41,102 bases of DNA from Myxococcales bacterium (GTDB lineage Bacteria > Myxococcota_A > Polyangia > Haliangiales > Haliangiaceae): positions 1 through 41,102 of the forward strand of contig JAEUJY010000097.1 in the NCBI GenBank assembly GCA_016794525.1, given 5' to 3'. The translations under genes were made by a program, and so were the position numbers. Shown piece by piece: positions 1-15,013 of the stretch. Within the stretch, counting starts at the first letter, position 1, and each line of letters begins with the position of its first letter. Below the pieces are notes generated by a model. That model worked only from the letters and a program-made list of their open reading frames with translations, did no database searches and was not told the origin of the DNA.

Positions 1-83
1 CGTCGCGCGTCGCCGAGCGCTGCATCACCAAACGTCGACGTGGCCCACGCAAGCTGGCTATTCTGCACCTCGAGCAAATCCAC
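1..83 (-). CDS. IS4/Tn5-like transposase, N-terminal fragment cut by window edge
   Basis: The minus strand from 83 reads VDLLEVQNSQ, then LAWATSTFGD, then AALGDARR before the edge. The pattern W-x5-FG-x2-x-LGD-x-R(R) is the start of the Tn5/IS4-type transposase DNA-binding domain (Transposase_Tn5 N-terminal family). GTG codons at 83 and 68 are both possible starts; an in-frame stop lies at 122-120. Local GC is low: 32 of 60 bases in 61-120, against over 70% in neighbouring genes, which supports a mobile origin. Only about 27 codons are visible, so integrity and the IS ends cannot be judged. The family call rests on one short motif. Confidence 0.55.
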   Translation of the reverse strand, partial: MDLLEVQNSQLAWATSTFGDAALGDAR

Positions 84-137
84 GGCCTTGGGCCGAAATT
101 CCCGAGATGTGATCAATGGTCAGGTCTTGGGAGGGGG

Positions 138-177
138 CCCCAGCGCAGCTGGGGGAGGGTTTGGCGACAAACCCTCC
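138..177 (-). repeat. Double-hairpin element A, 3' of bamA
   Basis: Read on the minus strand, the first hairpin has arms GGAGGGTTT (177-169) and AAACCCTCC (162-154) around the loop GTCGCC. The second has arms CCCCAGC and GCTGGGG (154-148 and 144-138) with a 3-nt loop, followed by CCCCC. It lies about 87 nt past the bamA stop and next to the transposase start. There is no U-tract, so it is not a classical terminator. The same layout recurs at 29746, and the same loop at 37664. Confidence 0.6.
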
Positions 178-263
178 TGGCGCCGTCGGCCGACGCGCGA
201 AGGGGTCGGTGCGCGCGCAGCGAGCACCTCCGGGGGCAACTCCCACGCGCGAGGCCGACGGTG

Positions 264-3481
<3,218 letters not shown>

Positions 3482-3503
3482 GCGATTCTCTAGGCGGCGC
3501 CGG

Positions 3504-3532
3504 AACTTAGTCGGCAGGTCCGGGGCTGTCAA
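3504..3532 (-). promoter_or_regulatory. Sigma70-like promoter for lolD-bamA
   Basis: On the minus strand a perfect -35 box TTGACA (3532-3527) is followed by a 17-nt spacer and TAAGTT (3509-3504) as a weak -10 box. The expected start near 3497 leaves about 15 nt of leader before the lolD GTG. Perfect TTGACA hexamers are rare in sequence this GC-rich. It would let lolD-bamA be transcribed independently of lysS-lolC. Confidence 0.5.
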
Positions 3533-3615
3533 CGCGATTGGACCCCGACCGACGCCCCGCGGTTGCCTGGAGATCCGCTGCGTTCGCAGCCGGACGCGGC
3601 GTCGCGGCCAGCGCG

Positions 3616-4152
3616 CTACAGGCCGAGGGAGACGCCGGCCATCCACATCCGCACGCCGCCCTTGCCCTCGTTCGCGAACGTCAGCTGGTCCTGGTTGACC
3701 TCGCCCCAGATCGCGGCCTGGCCGAGGATCGGCGCCGACAGCTTGTACTCGAGCCCGAGGCCGGCGGCCATGCCGTCGGCGGTGTCGCCGAACGACGGGT
3801 CGAGGCCCGACAGCCAGACCCGCTCGAGGCCGATCCGGCCGTACGCCCCGAGGTTGCCGTCGAGCGGCACGCTCAGCCGGGCGTGGACGCCGGCGGCGAC
3901 GCCGTCGCCCGCGCCGATCCCGAAGCGCGCCAGGCTGGCCTCGACGGCCACCCGGCCGAGGCTCTGACCCAGCGCGACCCGCTGCTGCGGGACGTCGCTG
4001 TCGCCGGCCTCGGTGGTGACGGCGAGGTCGCCCTGCCCGGTCGGCGTGGTGCCGAGGCCGAGCGAGACGTAGGTGCCGGCGGTGGCGGTGGCGGCGGTGG
4101 TGGCGAGGGCGGCGGGGCTGGCGAGGAGGGCGGCGACGAGCAGGGCACGCAT
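3616..4152 (-). CDS. Small outer-membrane beta-barrel protein, uncharacterised
   Basis: This is a 178-residue secreted protein. The ATG at 4152 gives a clean signal peptide, [17 protein letters not shown], with cleavage near residue 17-25. The mature part alternates Gly-rich and hydrophobic segments, such as [34 protein letters not shown] and [10 protein letters not shown], and ends in Gly-Leu, as small 8-stranded barrels do. It sits between lolC and lolD on the same strand, an unusual insertion in an otherwise conserved pair. The link to lipoprotein or Bam export is positional only. No specific family is recognised. Confidence 0.7.
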   Translation of the reverse strand: MRALLVAALLASPAALATTAATATAGTYVSLGLGTTPTGQGDLAVTTEAGDSDVPQQRVALGQSLGRVAVEASLARFGIGAGDGVAAGVHARLSVPLDGNLGAYGRIGLERVWLSGLDPSFGDTADGMAAGLGLEYKLSAPILGQAAIWGEVNQDQLTFANEGKGGVRMWMAGVSLGL

Positions 4153-4309
4153 GCTCGGGAGTACAGCAACCGACGTGCCACCGGCGCCGAGCCCGCGCCG
4201 GCCGCGCCGAGGCCGCGCGGTGGGCGCCACCATGACCGCCGGTTCACGCCGCGGTGTGCCGCGTGTCGTGGCGCGGGCGGATCGCTTCAGGCCGGCTTCA
4301 GGCCGACGG

Positions 4310-6019
<1,710 letters not shown>

Positions 6020-6064
6020 CACGGTTGCGGTACCACTTCCGTCCCGGCCGCGCCACTCACGCCG

Positions 6065-7768
<1,704 letters not shown>

Positions 7769-7807
7769 GGCGGCGGAGCCTACACGAGTTCGTGCTACGA
7801 GATCGCC

Positions 7808-9346
7808 ATGCGCAGCATCGCGTTTGTCGCCGTCGCCGGCCTGGCGCTCCTCGGTTGCAAGAAGAAGGACGAGGCCAAGCCGGCGGCCGGCACCGCGGCC
7901 CCGCCCGCGGCGGCCGCCGCTTGCAAGGGCGGCGAGCAGAAGGGGCCGATCGCCTGGTTCGAGGACGACTACCCGGCGGCGCTGGCCTGCGCCAAGGCCA
8001 GCGGCCGGCCGCTCGTCGTCGACATGTGGGCGCCGTGGTGCCACACCTGCCTGTCGATGAGCGCGACCGTGCTGATCGACGCGTCGCTGGCGCCGCTGGC
8101 CGATCGCTTCGTGTGGGTCGGCCTCGACACCGATCGCGAGATCAACGCGGCGGCCGTCGGCAAGTTCGCGCTGCAGAACTGGCCGACGTACTTCGTGCTC
8201 GACCCCGCCGACGAGAGCATCGCGGCGCGCTGGCTGGGGGCGGCCTCGGCGCCGCAGTTCCGCCAGTTCCTGAAGGACGGCGAGGCCGCGGTGCTGGCGA
8301 CAAAGGGCGGCGCCGCGCTCGACCCGCTGCTGGCGCAGGTGAAGGCCGGCGACGCCGCGGCGACGCGCAAGGACTGGAAGACCGCCGAGGCCGCGTACGC
8401 CGGCGCGCTGAGCGCCGCGCCCGCCGACTGGCCGCGCCGGCCCGACGTGCTGGTCGCGCAGATCGCCGCGCGGCAGAAGGCCGGCGACGTCGCCGGCTGC
8501 CTCGCGCTCGGCACCGCCGCGGCCGATCAGACGGGCGCGAGCGCCAACGCCACCGACTTCCTGGTGTGGGCGCTGGCCTGCGCCGGCGCCGAGGGCGCCG
8601 ACCCCGCGGCGGCCCAGGCGCTGCGCGAGCGCGCGGTCGCGGTGCTCGGCGCGCTGGAGGCCAAGGCCGACGCGCCGCTGTCTCTCGACGATCGCAGCGA
8701 TCTGATGCTCAACCTGCGCGAGACGCTGGTCGCGCTGGGCAAGGCCGACGAGGCCAAGGCGGTGGCCGAGCGCCAGGCGGCGCTGCTCGACGACGCCGCC
8801 GCCAAGGCCGGCTCGCCGGCGCTGGCGATGACCTACAACTGGCACCGCGCCGAGGTCTACGTGTTCCTCGGCAAGGGCGAGGCGATCGTGCCGGCCCTCG
8901 AGCAGTCGACCAAGGACCTGCCGACCGAGTACGACCCGCCCTACCGCCTGGCGTGGGTGTACCTGAAGCTCGGGAAGGCGGCGGAGGCCAAGAAGTGGGC
9001 GGACGATGCGCTCGGCAAGGCGTACGGGCCGCGCAAGGTGCGGGTGGCCAACCTCGCGGTGGAGGCGGCCAAGGCGATCGGCGATGCGGCGGTCGAGAAG
9101 GCGGCGCGGGAGGCGTTGATCGCGGTGCTGGAGGGGCTGCCGAAGGAGGTCGCGCAGCCGGAGAATCTGGAGAAGGCGAAGGCGGAGCTGGCGGCGATGG
9201 GAGGGGGGACGGGAGCGGGATCGGGGACGGGATCCGGATCGGGATCCGGATCGGGATCGGGATCGGGATCCGGATCGGGATCCGGATCGGGCACGGGCAC
9301 GGGCACGGGCACGGGCACGGGTGCTGACGCGGGCGCGGGGCGCTGA
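7808..9346 (+). CDS. Thioredoxin-domain lipoprotein with TPR region and Gly-Ser/Gly-Thr tail
   Basis: This is a 512-residue predicted lipoprotein. The signal [17 protein letters not shown] gives a lipidated Cys17. A thioredoxin-like domain follows (about residues 40-165) with the redox motif WCHTC at 77-81 and the cis-Pro stretch NWPTYFVLD, similar to DsbD C-terminal or thiol-disulfide exchange proteins. Helical TPR-like repeats fill about residues 180-460 ([57 protein letters not shown]). The last 45 residues are almost only Gly-Ser, then Gly-Thr, encoded by hexanucleotide repeats. A role in periplasmic redox or protein folding is inferred. The following gene starts 1 nt after the stop. Confidence 0.8.
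   Translation: MRSIAFVAVAGLALLGCKKKDEAKPAAGTAAPPAAAAACKGGEQKGPIAWFEDDYPAALACAKASGRPLVVDMWAPWCHTCLSMSATVLIDASLAPLADRFVWVGLDTDREINAAAVGKFALQNWPTYFVLDPADESIAARWLGAASAPQFRQFLKDGEAAVLATKGGAALDPLLAQVKAGDAAATRKDWKTAEAAYAGALSAAPADWPRRPDVLVAQIAARQKAGDVAGCLALGTAAADQTGASANATDFLVWALACAGAEGADPAAAQALRERAVAVLGALEAKADAPLSLDDRSDLMLNLRETLVALGKADEAKAVAERQAALLDDAAAKAGSPALAMTYNWHRAEVYVFLGKGEAIVPALEQSTKDLPTEYDPPYRLAWVYLKLGKAAEAKKWADDALGKAYGPRKVRVANLAVEAAKAIGDAAVEKAAREALIAVLEGLPKEVAQPENLEKAKAELAAMGGGTGAGSGTGSGSGSGSGSGSGSGSGSGSGTGTGTGTGTGADAGAGR
9217..9318 (+). repeat. Hexanucleotide repeat inside coding sequence (GGGATC/CGGATC, then GGGCAC)
   Basis: There are seventeen consecutive hexamers in one phase: twelve of GGGATC/CGGATC type (one degenerate, GGGGAC at 9223) and then five of GGGCAC. 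Because the unit is 6 nt, it adds the dipeptides Gly-Ser and Gly-Thr without breaking the frame. Both unit types recur outside genes at 18861, 29096 and 34961. Confidence 0.9.
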
Positions 9347-9347
9347 G

Positions 9348-10478
9348 ATGGGGCGGTCGATCGATACGTTGCTGGCGCATGGCGGGGCGGCGATCGATGC
9401 GGCGTACGGCGAGGTGGTGCCGCCGATCCACGTGTCGACGACGTACGCGCGCGACGCGGCGTACCGGCTGCCGTCGAAGGCGGGGTACACGCGCGACGAC
9501 AACCCGACGACGCTGCCGGCCGAGGCGCTGCTGGCGGCGCTCGAGGGCGGCGCCGAGGCGATGATGTTCGGCTCGGGGATGGCGGCGGCGACGGCGGTGT
9601 TCTTGACGCTGGCGCCCGGCGATCACGTGATCGCGCCGCGGATGATGTACTGGGGGCTGCGCGGCTGGCTGGTCGAGCACTGCCGGCGGTTCGGCCTGGG
9701 GCTGGATCTGGTCGAGACCCATGACCTCGACGCCGTGCGCGCGGCGCTGCGGCCCGGCGCCACGCGGCTGGTGTGGCTGGAGGTGCCGGCCAACCCGACG
9801 TGGGACGTGGCCGACGTCGCGGCGGTGGCCGAGCTGGCCCGCGCGGCGGGGGCGCGGGTCGGGGTCGACGCGACCGCGGCGACGCCGGTGCACCTGCGCG
9901 CGCTGGCGCTGGGCGCCGATCTGGTCATGCACTCGGCGACCAAGTACCTGAACGGCCACTCCGACGCGCTGGCCGGCGCGCTGGTGACCGCGGCGTGCGA
10001 CGAGGCGTGGCAGCGGCTGCGCACCCAGCGCCACGACGGCGGCGCGGTGCTGGGCCCGTTCGAGGCGTACCTGGTCCACCGCGGGATGCGCACGCTGGCG
10101 GTGCGGGTGCGGCGGCAGAGCGCCAGCGCGCTGGCGATCGCCACCGCGCTCGAGGGCCACGCCGGCCTCGAGGCGGTGCTCTACCCCGGCCTGCCCGCCC
10201 ACCCGCAGCACGCGGTGGCCGCGCGCCAGTTCACCGACGGCTTCGGCGGCATGCTGTCGCTGCGGGTCCGCGGCGGCGCCGAGGCCGCGCTGGCGGTGGC
10301 CGGTCGGCTGCGCTGCTTCGCGCGCGCCACGTCGCTCGGTGGCGTCGAGTCGCTGGTCGAGCACCGCGCCACGGTCGAGCCGCCCGACTCGCCGGTGCCG
10401 CGCGATCTGCTGCGGCTGTCGATCGGCCTCGAGGATCCCGGCGAGCTGATCGACGACCTGCGCGCGGCGCTGGCCTGA
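9348..10478 (+). CDS. Cys/Met-metabolism PLP-dependent enzyme (cystathionine gamma-synthase/lyase family)
   Basis: This is a 376-residue fold-type I PLP enzyme of the trans-sulfuration group. Visible signatures are the N-terminal [15 protein letters not shown], the substrate/PLP loop [23 protein letters not shown], and the PLP-lysine motif [12 protein letters not shown]. The conserved C-terminal [13 protein letters not shown] is also present. The family includes cystathionine gamma-synthase, gamma-lyase, O-acylhomoserine sulfhydrylase and methionine gamma-lyase, and sequence alone does not separate them here. The stretch normally carrying a Y-G-G-T motif reads [10 protein letters not shown]. 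The start lies 1 nt after the preceding stop, and the next gene begins 2 nt after its own stop, so this is an operon. Confidence 0.85.
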   Translation: MGRSIDTLLAHGGAAIDAAYGEVVPPIHVSTTYARDAAYRLPSKAGYTRDDNPTTLPAEALLAALEGGAEAMMFGSGMAAATAVFLTLAPGDHVIAPRMMYWGLRGWLVEHCRRFGLGLDLVETHDLDAVRAALRPGATRLVWLEVPANPTWDVADVAAVAELARAAGARVGVDATAATPVHLRALALGADLVMHSATKYLNGHSDALAGALVTAACDEAWQRLRTQRHDGGAVLGPFEAYLVHRGMRTLAVRVRRQSASALAIATALEGHAGLEAVLYPGLPAHPQHAVAARQFTDGFGGMLSLRVRGGAEAALAVAGRLRCFARATSLGGVESLVEHRATVEPPDSPVPRDLLRLSIGLEDPGELIDDLRAALA

Positions 10479-10480
10479 CG

Positions 10481-11269
10481 GTGGACGCGCTCACGATCGG
10501 CGAGGCGCGCCTCGAGTACGTCCGCCACGCGGGCGATCCCGCGCGGCCGGCGGTGGTGATGCTGCACGAAGGGCTGGGCGCCGCGCGCCAGTGGCGCGAC
10601 CTGCCGGCGACCTTGGCCGCCGCGACCGGCGCGACGGTGATCGCCTACTCGCGGGCCGGCTACGGCGGCTCGTCGCCGCTGCCCGACGGCGACGATCCCC
10701 GCGGCCCGCGCCGCGGCCTGCGCCGCCCCGACTTCATGCACCGCGAGGCCGACCTGGTGCTGCCGCCGCTCCTGGCCGCGCTCGGCGTCGCGCGGCCGGT
10801 GCTGATCGGCCACTCCGACGGCGGGTCGATCGCGCTGCTCCACGCGCGGCGCCACCCGGTGGCCGCGGTGATCGCGATCGCGCCCCACGTCTTCGTCGAG
10901 CCGTGCTCGATCGACGCGATCACCGCCGCCCGCGAGGCCTACCTCCACGGCGACCTGCGCGCCCGGCTGGCCCGCCACCACGCCGACGTCGACGGCGCGT
11001 TCTGGGGCTGGAACGACGTCTGGCTGTCGTCCGAGTTCCGGGCCTGGGACATCGTCGCCGACCTCGCGACCGTCGCCGCGCCGGTGCTGGCGATCCAGGG
11101 CGACGCCGATCCCTACGGCACGATGGCCCAGGTCGAGGCGATCGCGCGCGCCTGCCCGCGCACCACGCTGCTGCGCGTCGCCGGCGCCGGCCACGCGCCG
11201 CACCGCGACCGGCCGGACCAGGTGCTGCCGGCGATCGCCGATGCCGTACGCGACGCCGCACTCGGTTAG
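10481..11269 (+). CDS. Alpha/beta-fold hydrolase
   Basis: This is a cytoplasmic hydrolase of 262 residues. The oxyanion-hole region is VVMLHEGLGAARQW. The nucleophile elbow is GHSDGG; the acid is probably the Asp in IQGDADPYGT; the catalytic His is in GAGHAPHRDRP. It resembles the MhpC/BphD-like subgroup, but the substrate cannot be read from the sequence. A GTG start 2 nt after the PLP enzyme's stop implies co-translation with it, and a role in sulfur or amino-acid catabolism could be guessed from that alone. No signal peptide. Confidence 0.83.
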   Translation: MDALTIGEARLEYVRHAGDPARPAVVMLHEGLGAARQWRDLPATLAAATGATVIAYSRAGYGGSSPLPDGDDPRGPRRGLRRPDFMHREADLVLPPLLAALGVARPVLIGHSDGGSIALLHARRHPVAAVIAIAPHVFVEPCSIDAITAAREAYLHGDLRARLARHHADVDGAFWGWNDVWLSSEFRAWDIVADLATVAAPVLAIQGDADPYGTMAQVEAIARACPRTTLLRVAGAGHAPHRDRPDQVLPAIADAVRDAALG

Positions 11270-11336
11270 CAGCGGACATCAGGCGACGCACCGGGTGGTC
11301 TGGCCACCTGCCCCGCCGCCGTGGTCGAGTCCCGGC

Positions 11337-12209
11337 ATGCGCACGCCTGCCCTCGCCGCCCTGCTCGTCGCGTTCGCTGCCTGCGGCGGCGACGACGCTA
11401 CCTCCAACCCCGCGGTCGACGCGGCCAACACCGTCCACGCGTTCGTCCCGACGCCGACCGGCACCTGCCCGGCGATCGCCAACGGCACGGTGAACTTCGC
11501 GCCCGGCGGCATCGCCCCGCGCGCGGTCACGCTGTACGTGAAGGACGGCGCCGGGCCCGGCCCGCTGGTGTTCTACTGGCACGCCACCGGCTCGAGCCCG
11601 AGCGAGGTGTCGGTCGGCCTCGGCGCGACGCTCAACGCGCTGGTCGACGCCGGCGCGGTGGTCGCGGTGCCCGCCGCCGATCCCAACGCCGGGCAGTTCC
11701 CCTGGTACATCGTCAACCAGTCGACCCGCCAGGACGACTTCCTGATCGCCGACGAGGTCGTCGGCTGCCTCGCCGCCGCCGGCCGCATCGACACCGATCG
11801 CGTCCACTCGATGGGCATGAGCGCCGGCGCGCTGCAGACCACCGGCATGACGTTCCTGCGCTCGAGCTACATCGCCTCGGTCGCGACCTACTCGGGCGGC
11901 GTCCCGTCGATCTTCACGCCGCCGCCGCTCGACCCGGACAACAAGTCGGCGGCGCTGATCTTCTTTGGCGGCGCGTCAGACAACGTCTTCAACGTCGACT
12001 TCCAGGACGCGGCGATGCGCTTCTACACGATGCTCACCACCGACGGCCACTACGCCGCGCTGTGCAACCACAACATGGGCCACTCGATCCCGCGCGACGC
12101 CGCGCCGTCGGTCGCCCAGTTCTTCGCCGACAACCCCTACGGCGCGTGGCCGTCGCCCTACGCCGCGAGCGGCCTGCCCGCGAGCTTCCCGAGCTACTGC
12201 GCCCGCTGA
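11337..12209 (+). CDS. Esterase-like alpha/beta hydrolase lipoprotein
   Basis: This is a 290-residue predicted lipoprotein; MRTPALAALLVAFAACGGDD places the lipidated Cys at residue 15. The mature part looks like a feruloyl-esterase/PHB-depolymerase type hydrolase. LVFYWHATGSSPSE is the oxyanion loop region, VHSMGMSAGALQTTGM carries the nucleophile elbow GMSAG, IFFGGASDNVFNVDFQ has the likely acid residue, and CNHNMGHSIP has the catalytic His. The Asn/Thr-rich segment after the lipobox is a flexible tether. The 67-nt upstream gap makes its own promoter possible. The substrate is unknown; outer-membrane or periplasmic location is inferred from the lipobox. Confidence 0.78.
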   Translation: MRTPALAALLVAFAACGGDDATSNPAVDAANTVHAFVPTPTGTCPAIANGTVNFAPGGIAPRAVTLYVKDGAGPGPLVFYWHATGSSPSEVSVGLGATLNALVDAGAVVAVPAADPNAGQFPWYIVNQSTRQDDFLIADEVVGCLAAAGRIDTDRVHSMGMSAGALQTTGMTFLRSSYIASVATYSGGVPSIFTPPPLDPDNKSAALIFFGGASDNVFNVDFQDAAMRFYTMLTTDGHYAALCNHNMGHSIPRDAAPSVAQFFADNPYGAWPSPYAASGLPASFPSYCAR

Positions 12210-12215
12210 GCCGAT

Positions 12216-12243
12216 TTGACAATCCGGGGTGGCGACCGATACT
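12216..12243 (+). promoter_or_regulatory. Strong sigma70-like promoter, probably leaderless
   Basis: The -35 box is TTGACA (12216-12221, six of six matches), the spacer 16 nt, and the -10 box GATACT (12238-12243, four of six). A start 6-7 nt after the -10 falls on the GTG at 12250, so the transcript would begin at or next to the start codon. It sits in an AT-richer gap directly after the preceding gene and drives the NTPase/TPR pair. Confidence 0.6.
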
Positions 12244-12249
12244 CGACGG

Positions 12250-13587
12250 GTGAGCGACCAGCAGCCACCCCAGCGACGAGCGACGACAACCCGCGACGGG
12301 TTCTGGACGCTGGACCCGAACCGTGCGGTTTTCCCCGGTGACCCTTGGTACGCGAACCTGGAGCGGCACTTCGCCGATTGGGAGTACCAGCCGGTCGAGC
12401 CACTGGTGCTACGGCTTGAGCCTATCGACGGAGTCTCACGCCACGCGGTCGTCGGCTTGGTGGGGCACCGGGGCGCCGGCAAGTCAACGGTCGTACGCAA
12501 GGCGATGGAGCGCATGGCGAAGGAGCACAACTCCCATGCCGTCTACGTCGACGTCGTCGCGGCCCTCGACCGGACCGATCTCACGTTCGCAGATGCGTTG
12601 ATGGCGATGGTCAACGCCGTCGCGGCTGAACTCGCGGCCGCGTCAGCGAAGGTGCCGGAGACCGAGCTAGCGTTGTTCCGCCTGTACTTCGCAGAGGAGT
12701 TGCTAACGGAAGAACACGTCAAGGAGCTGTCAGGCTCGATCGAGACCAGCGCGGAGGCCGGCGGCGGCGTTCCGTTCTTCGCGAAGCTGCTCGGCAAGGT
12801 CACCGCGTTGGTCAAGAGCGACAGCGAGTACCGCCGCGAAATCCGGCGCAAGATCGAGCGCAGCCCGCAGGACATGATCCGCCGCGCGAACCAGTTCCTC
12901 AATGCGGCCGCCGCCGCGCTCGGACGTGCGCTCATCGTGGTCTTCGACAACCTGGAGAAGGTCTCCGACCGCAGCCTGGTCGAGGCGGCCTTTCTGGCGC
13001 GCGCCGACGACCTGCGCAGCCTGCGGACGTCGATTGTACTGTTCCTCCACCCGGCAGACGAGTTCGCGCCGCACCGCATCCGGGCCAGCGACGCCTGCGA
13101 CGTGGTGTCGCTGCCGATGCTTCCCGTCCGCCTCCAGGAGCAGGGATACACGGTCGTCAACCCGCATGTCCACGCCGCGGTCCGCGAGCTACTCGAACTG
13201 CGCCTCGATCTCGCCGAACTCACGGACGAGCCCGCAGCCTGTGTCAGGCGGGTGTGTTTGCACTCGGGTGGGCGTCTGCGCGACGTGCTCGAGATCATGC
13301 GCGCCGCATGCGAGCGCGCTGGCGCCCGCAAGATCACCGTCGACCTGATCGACCGATGCGCGCGCAAGCTCGCCGGGGAACGCGCGGCGATGCTCCGCCC
13401 CGGAGACCACGAACGTCTGGTCGAGGTATCGAACTCCAAGCAGGTGCCCAACGACGAGGCACACGCGTATCTTCTCCTGCACTCGATGGTGTTGCAGTAC
13501 AACGGGGTGCCGTGGTGGGACATCCACCCGCTACTGCTGCTAGTGGATCGATTCCGCGCGAAGCTGCCCACGGTGACCGCGAGCTGA
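12250..13587 (+). CDS. P-loop NTPase (AAA/STAND-like), first gene of a two-gene module
   Basis: This is a 445-residue ATPase with Walker A GHRGAGKST at 72-80 and Walker B LIVVFDN at 228-234. The C-terminal half has SGGRLRDVLEIMRAACERA (sensor/winged-helix-like) and ends in YLLLHSMVLQYNGVPWWDIH followed by PLL, a tail I associate from memory with ORC/CDC6-like and STAND-like bacterial ATPases. No signal peptide or clear transmembrane segment. GTG 12250 is preferred because the promoter runs to 12243; an in-frame GTG at 12229 would lie inside the promoter. Codon use is less GC-biased than in flanking genes. The TPR partner begins 1 nt after the stop. The function is unknown; a sensing or conflict role is inferred. 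Confidence 0.8.
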   Translation: MSDQQPPQRRATTTRDGFWTLDPNRAVFPGDPWYANLERHFADWEYQPVEPLVLRLEPIDGVSRHAVVGLVGHRGAGKSTVVRKAMERMAKEHNSHAVYVDVVAALDRTDLTFADALMAMVNAVAAELAAASAKVPETELALFRLYFAEELLTEEHVKELSGSIETSAEAGGGVPFFAKLLGKVTALVKSDSEYRREIRRKIERSPQDMIRRANQFLNAAAAALGRALIVVFDNLEKVSDRSLVEAAFLARADDLRSLRTSIVLFLHPADEFAPHRIRASDACDVVSLPMLPVRLQEQGYTVVNPHVHAAVRELLELRLDLAELTDEPAACVRRVCLHSGGRLRDVLEIMRAACERAGARKITVDLIDRCARKLAGERAAMLRPGDHERLVEVSNSKQVPNDEAHAYLLLHSMVLQYNGVPWWDIHPLLLLVDRFRAKLPTVTAS

Positions 13588-13588
13588 C

Positions 13589-14956
13589 ATGACCGACGCG
13601 GACGAACCGTCCGACTTCGAACTGCTGCGGCAGTTCTTGATCGCCCCCGTGCGGCAGTTCGCGATGGTGACGGTGACGGCGTCAGACCGAGGCACGCTCG
13701 ACGCCATTCGAGCCGAGGCTGCGCGGGTGGTGGCGGACGCCGGCCGTCGATTGGCGGCACTTGACGTCCGTCCCGGCTCGTCAGTCCTCGACCAGATGGT
13801 CGCGGTCGCCGCCGACGCCGACGTGCTGTTCGTCGACCACCTCGAGCGCGTGTTGTTCGACTCGCTGGGCGCCCCGACCGTCACGGCCGACATCGAACTC
13901 CTGAACTGGGATCGCGACCGCCTGCCAAAGATGCTGCGCGCCCACACTGTATTTTGGTTGCTGCCGTCGGCAGCACACGCACTCGCGCTGGTGGCCCGCG
14001 ACCTGAACGACGTGGTCATGTCGCGTTACCACTTCGTGGGCCGAGCGAAAGCGTGGCCAATCGAGTACGTCCCAAAATCACCCTACTACCTCGCCGGAAC
14101 CAAGTCGCCGCCATCCGCACGTGAGAACCTGCTCCTCGATAACCTCCTCGCAAGCCGTCCCCCTGGCACGACCGAGTGGGCGGAGGCGGCAGCCTATCGC
14201 GCCCGCAACCACCTCCAAGCCGGCGAACCGGAACTCGCACGGAAGCTCTGGCAACAGGCGTTCGAGATCTTCGATGGCCGGGACGCTGGAAGGGCCGCTG
14301 CGGCCGCATTCGGCTTGGCCGATGTCACGATGCGTCGAGATGGCACCGGTGCGGGGATTGAGTTTGCGCGCAGCCACGTCTTGCCCCGAGCGGAACTCGC
14401 CGGGGATCGCCGCCTGCTGGCCCTCATCCACACGTGGATCGCTGTTGGTCTTCTGCAACTCGGAAACAGCGGAGATGGCGAACGGGAACTGCGTGAACAC
14501 GTCCTTCCAACGTTCACCGCCTTGCGTGACGAGCGGCAACTTGCTGTCGCGCATCGACTTCTCGCCGGTGCGTTGCTGATGAACGACGACGCGGACGAGG
14601 CCGCGCGGATCTTGCGGAGTTCAGTTATTCCTGTGTTTGAGCGTCTCGGCGATGCCGAGGAACTCGCCGTGTCGCGGCTGCGTCTTGCAAGTACGCTCGC
14701 CGCCGCCGGCGACCCCGACGGGGCGCTACGCGAGTTTCAAGCGACTTTGATTGATTTGCCGCAAGACGCGCCAAACGTAGACGAACTGCGCGCAGCAACG
14801 CTCGAACGAATCGCGTTGCTGCTCATCCGCCGAGGCGACGTGGCGCTCGGCTCCGGGATCTGGCGCGACCAAGCGCTTCCGATTTACGCCAAGCTCGGCG
14901 ACGTGGCATCGGTGGATCGTATTCGGGAAATCTTGTCGAAGGTCCCCGGCGCGTAG
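13589..14956 (+). CDS. TPR protein with degenerate NTPase-like N-terminal domain
   Basis: This is a 455-residue cytoplasmic protein. The first 145 residues look like an NTPase-related domain with no Walker A. DADVLFVDHLERVLF resembles a Walker B strand, and LNWDRDRLPKMLRAHTVFWL followed by ALALVARDLNDVVMSRYHF resembles a segment common in bacterial TPR-STAND proteins. Residues about 175-450 are TPR-type helical hairpins (WAEAAAYRARNHLQAGEPEL, LALIHTWIAVGLLQLGNSGD, ATLERIALLLIRRGDVALGS). ATG follows the NTPase stop after 1 nt, so the proteins are co-translated and probably form a complex. GC is lower than around it: 35 of 60 bases in 14581-14640. No effector domain is recognised in either protein. 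Confidence 0.78.
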   Translation: MTDADEPSDFELLRQFLIAPVRQFAMVTVTASDRGTLDAIRAEAARVVADAGRRLAALDVRPGSSVLDQMVAVAADADVLFVDHLERVLFDSLGAPTVTADIELLNWDRDRLPKMLRAHTVFWLLPSAAHALALVARDLNDVVMSRYHFVGRAKAWPIEYVPKSPYYLAGTKSPPSARENLLLDNLLASRPPGTTEWAEAAAYRARNHLQAGEPELARKLWQQAFEIFDGRDAGRAAAAAFGLADVTMRRDGTGAGIEFARSHVLPRAELAGDRRLLALIHTWIAVGLLQLGNSGDGERELREHVLPTFTALRDERQLAVAHRLLAGALLMNDDADEAARILRSSVIPVFERLGDAEELAVSRLRLASTLAAAGDPDGALREFQATLIDLPQDAPNVDELRAATLERIALLLIRRGDVALGSGIWRDQALPIYAKLGDVASVDRIREILSKVPGA

Positions 14957-14985
14957 CGCAACTGCCGCCGCCTGCCCACGCCTCA

Positions 14986-15013
14986 CGCCCGCTCGTCCTC
15001 ACGACTGCGGGCG
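14986..15013. terminator. Possible bidirectional terminator between convergent genes
   Basis: Arms CGCCCGC (14986-14992) and GCGGGCG (15007-15013) pair around a 14-nt loop, between the TPR gene stop and the prfB stop. The loop is long and there is no T-tract on either strand, so this is a weak call. Confidence 0.3.

Noticed and set aside
12229-12249. GTG 12229 as start of the NTPase
   Set aside because: It lies between the -35 and -10 boxes of a strong promoter; 12250 fits better. Kept as an alternative if the promoter call is wrong.
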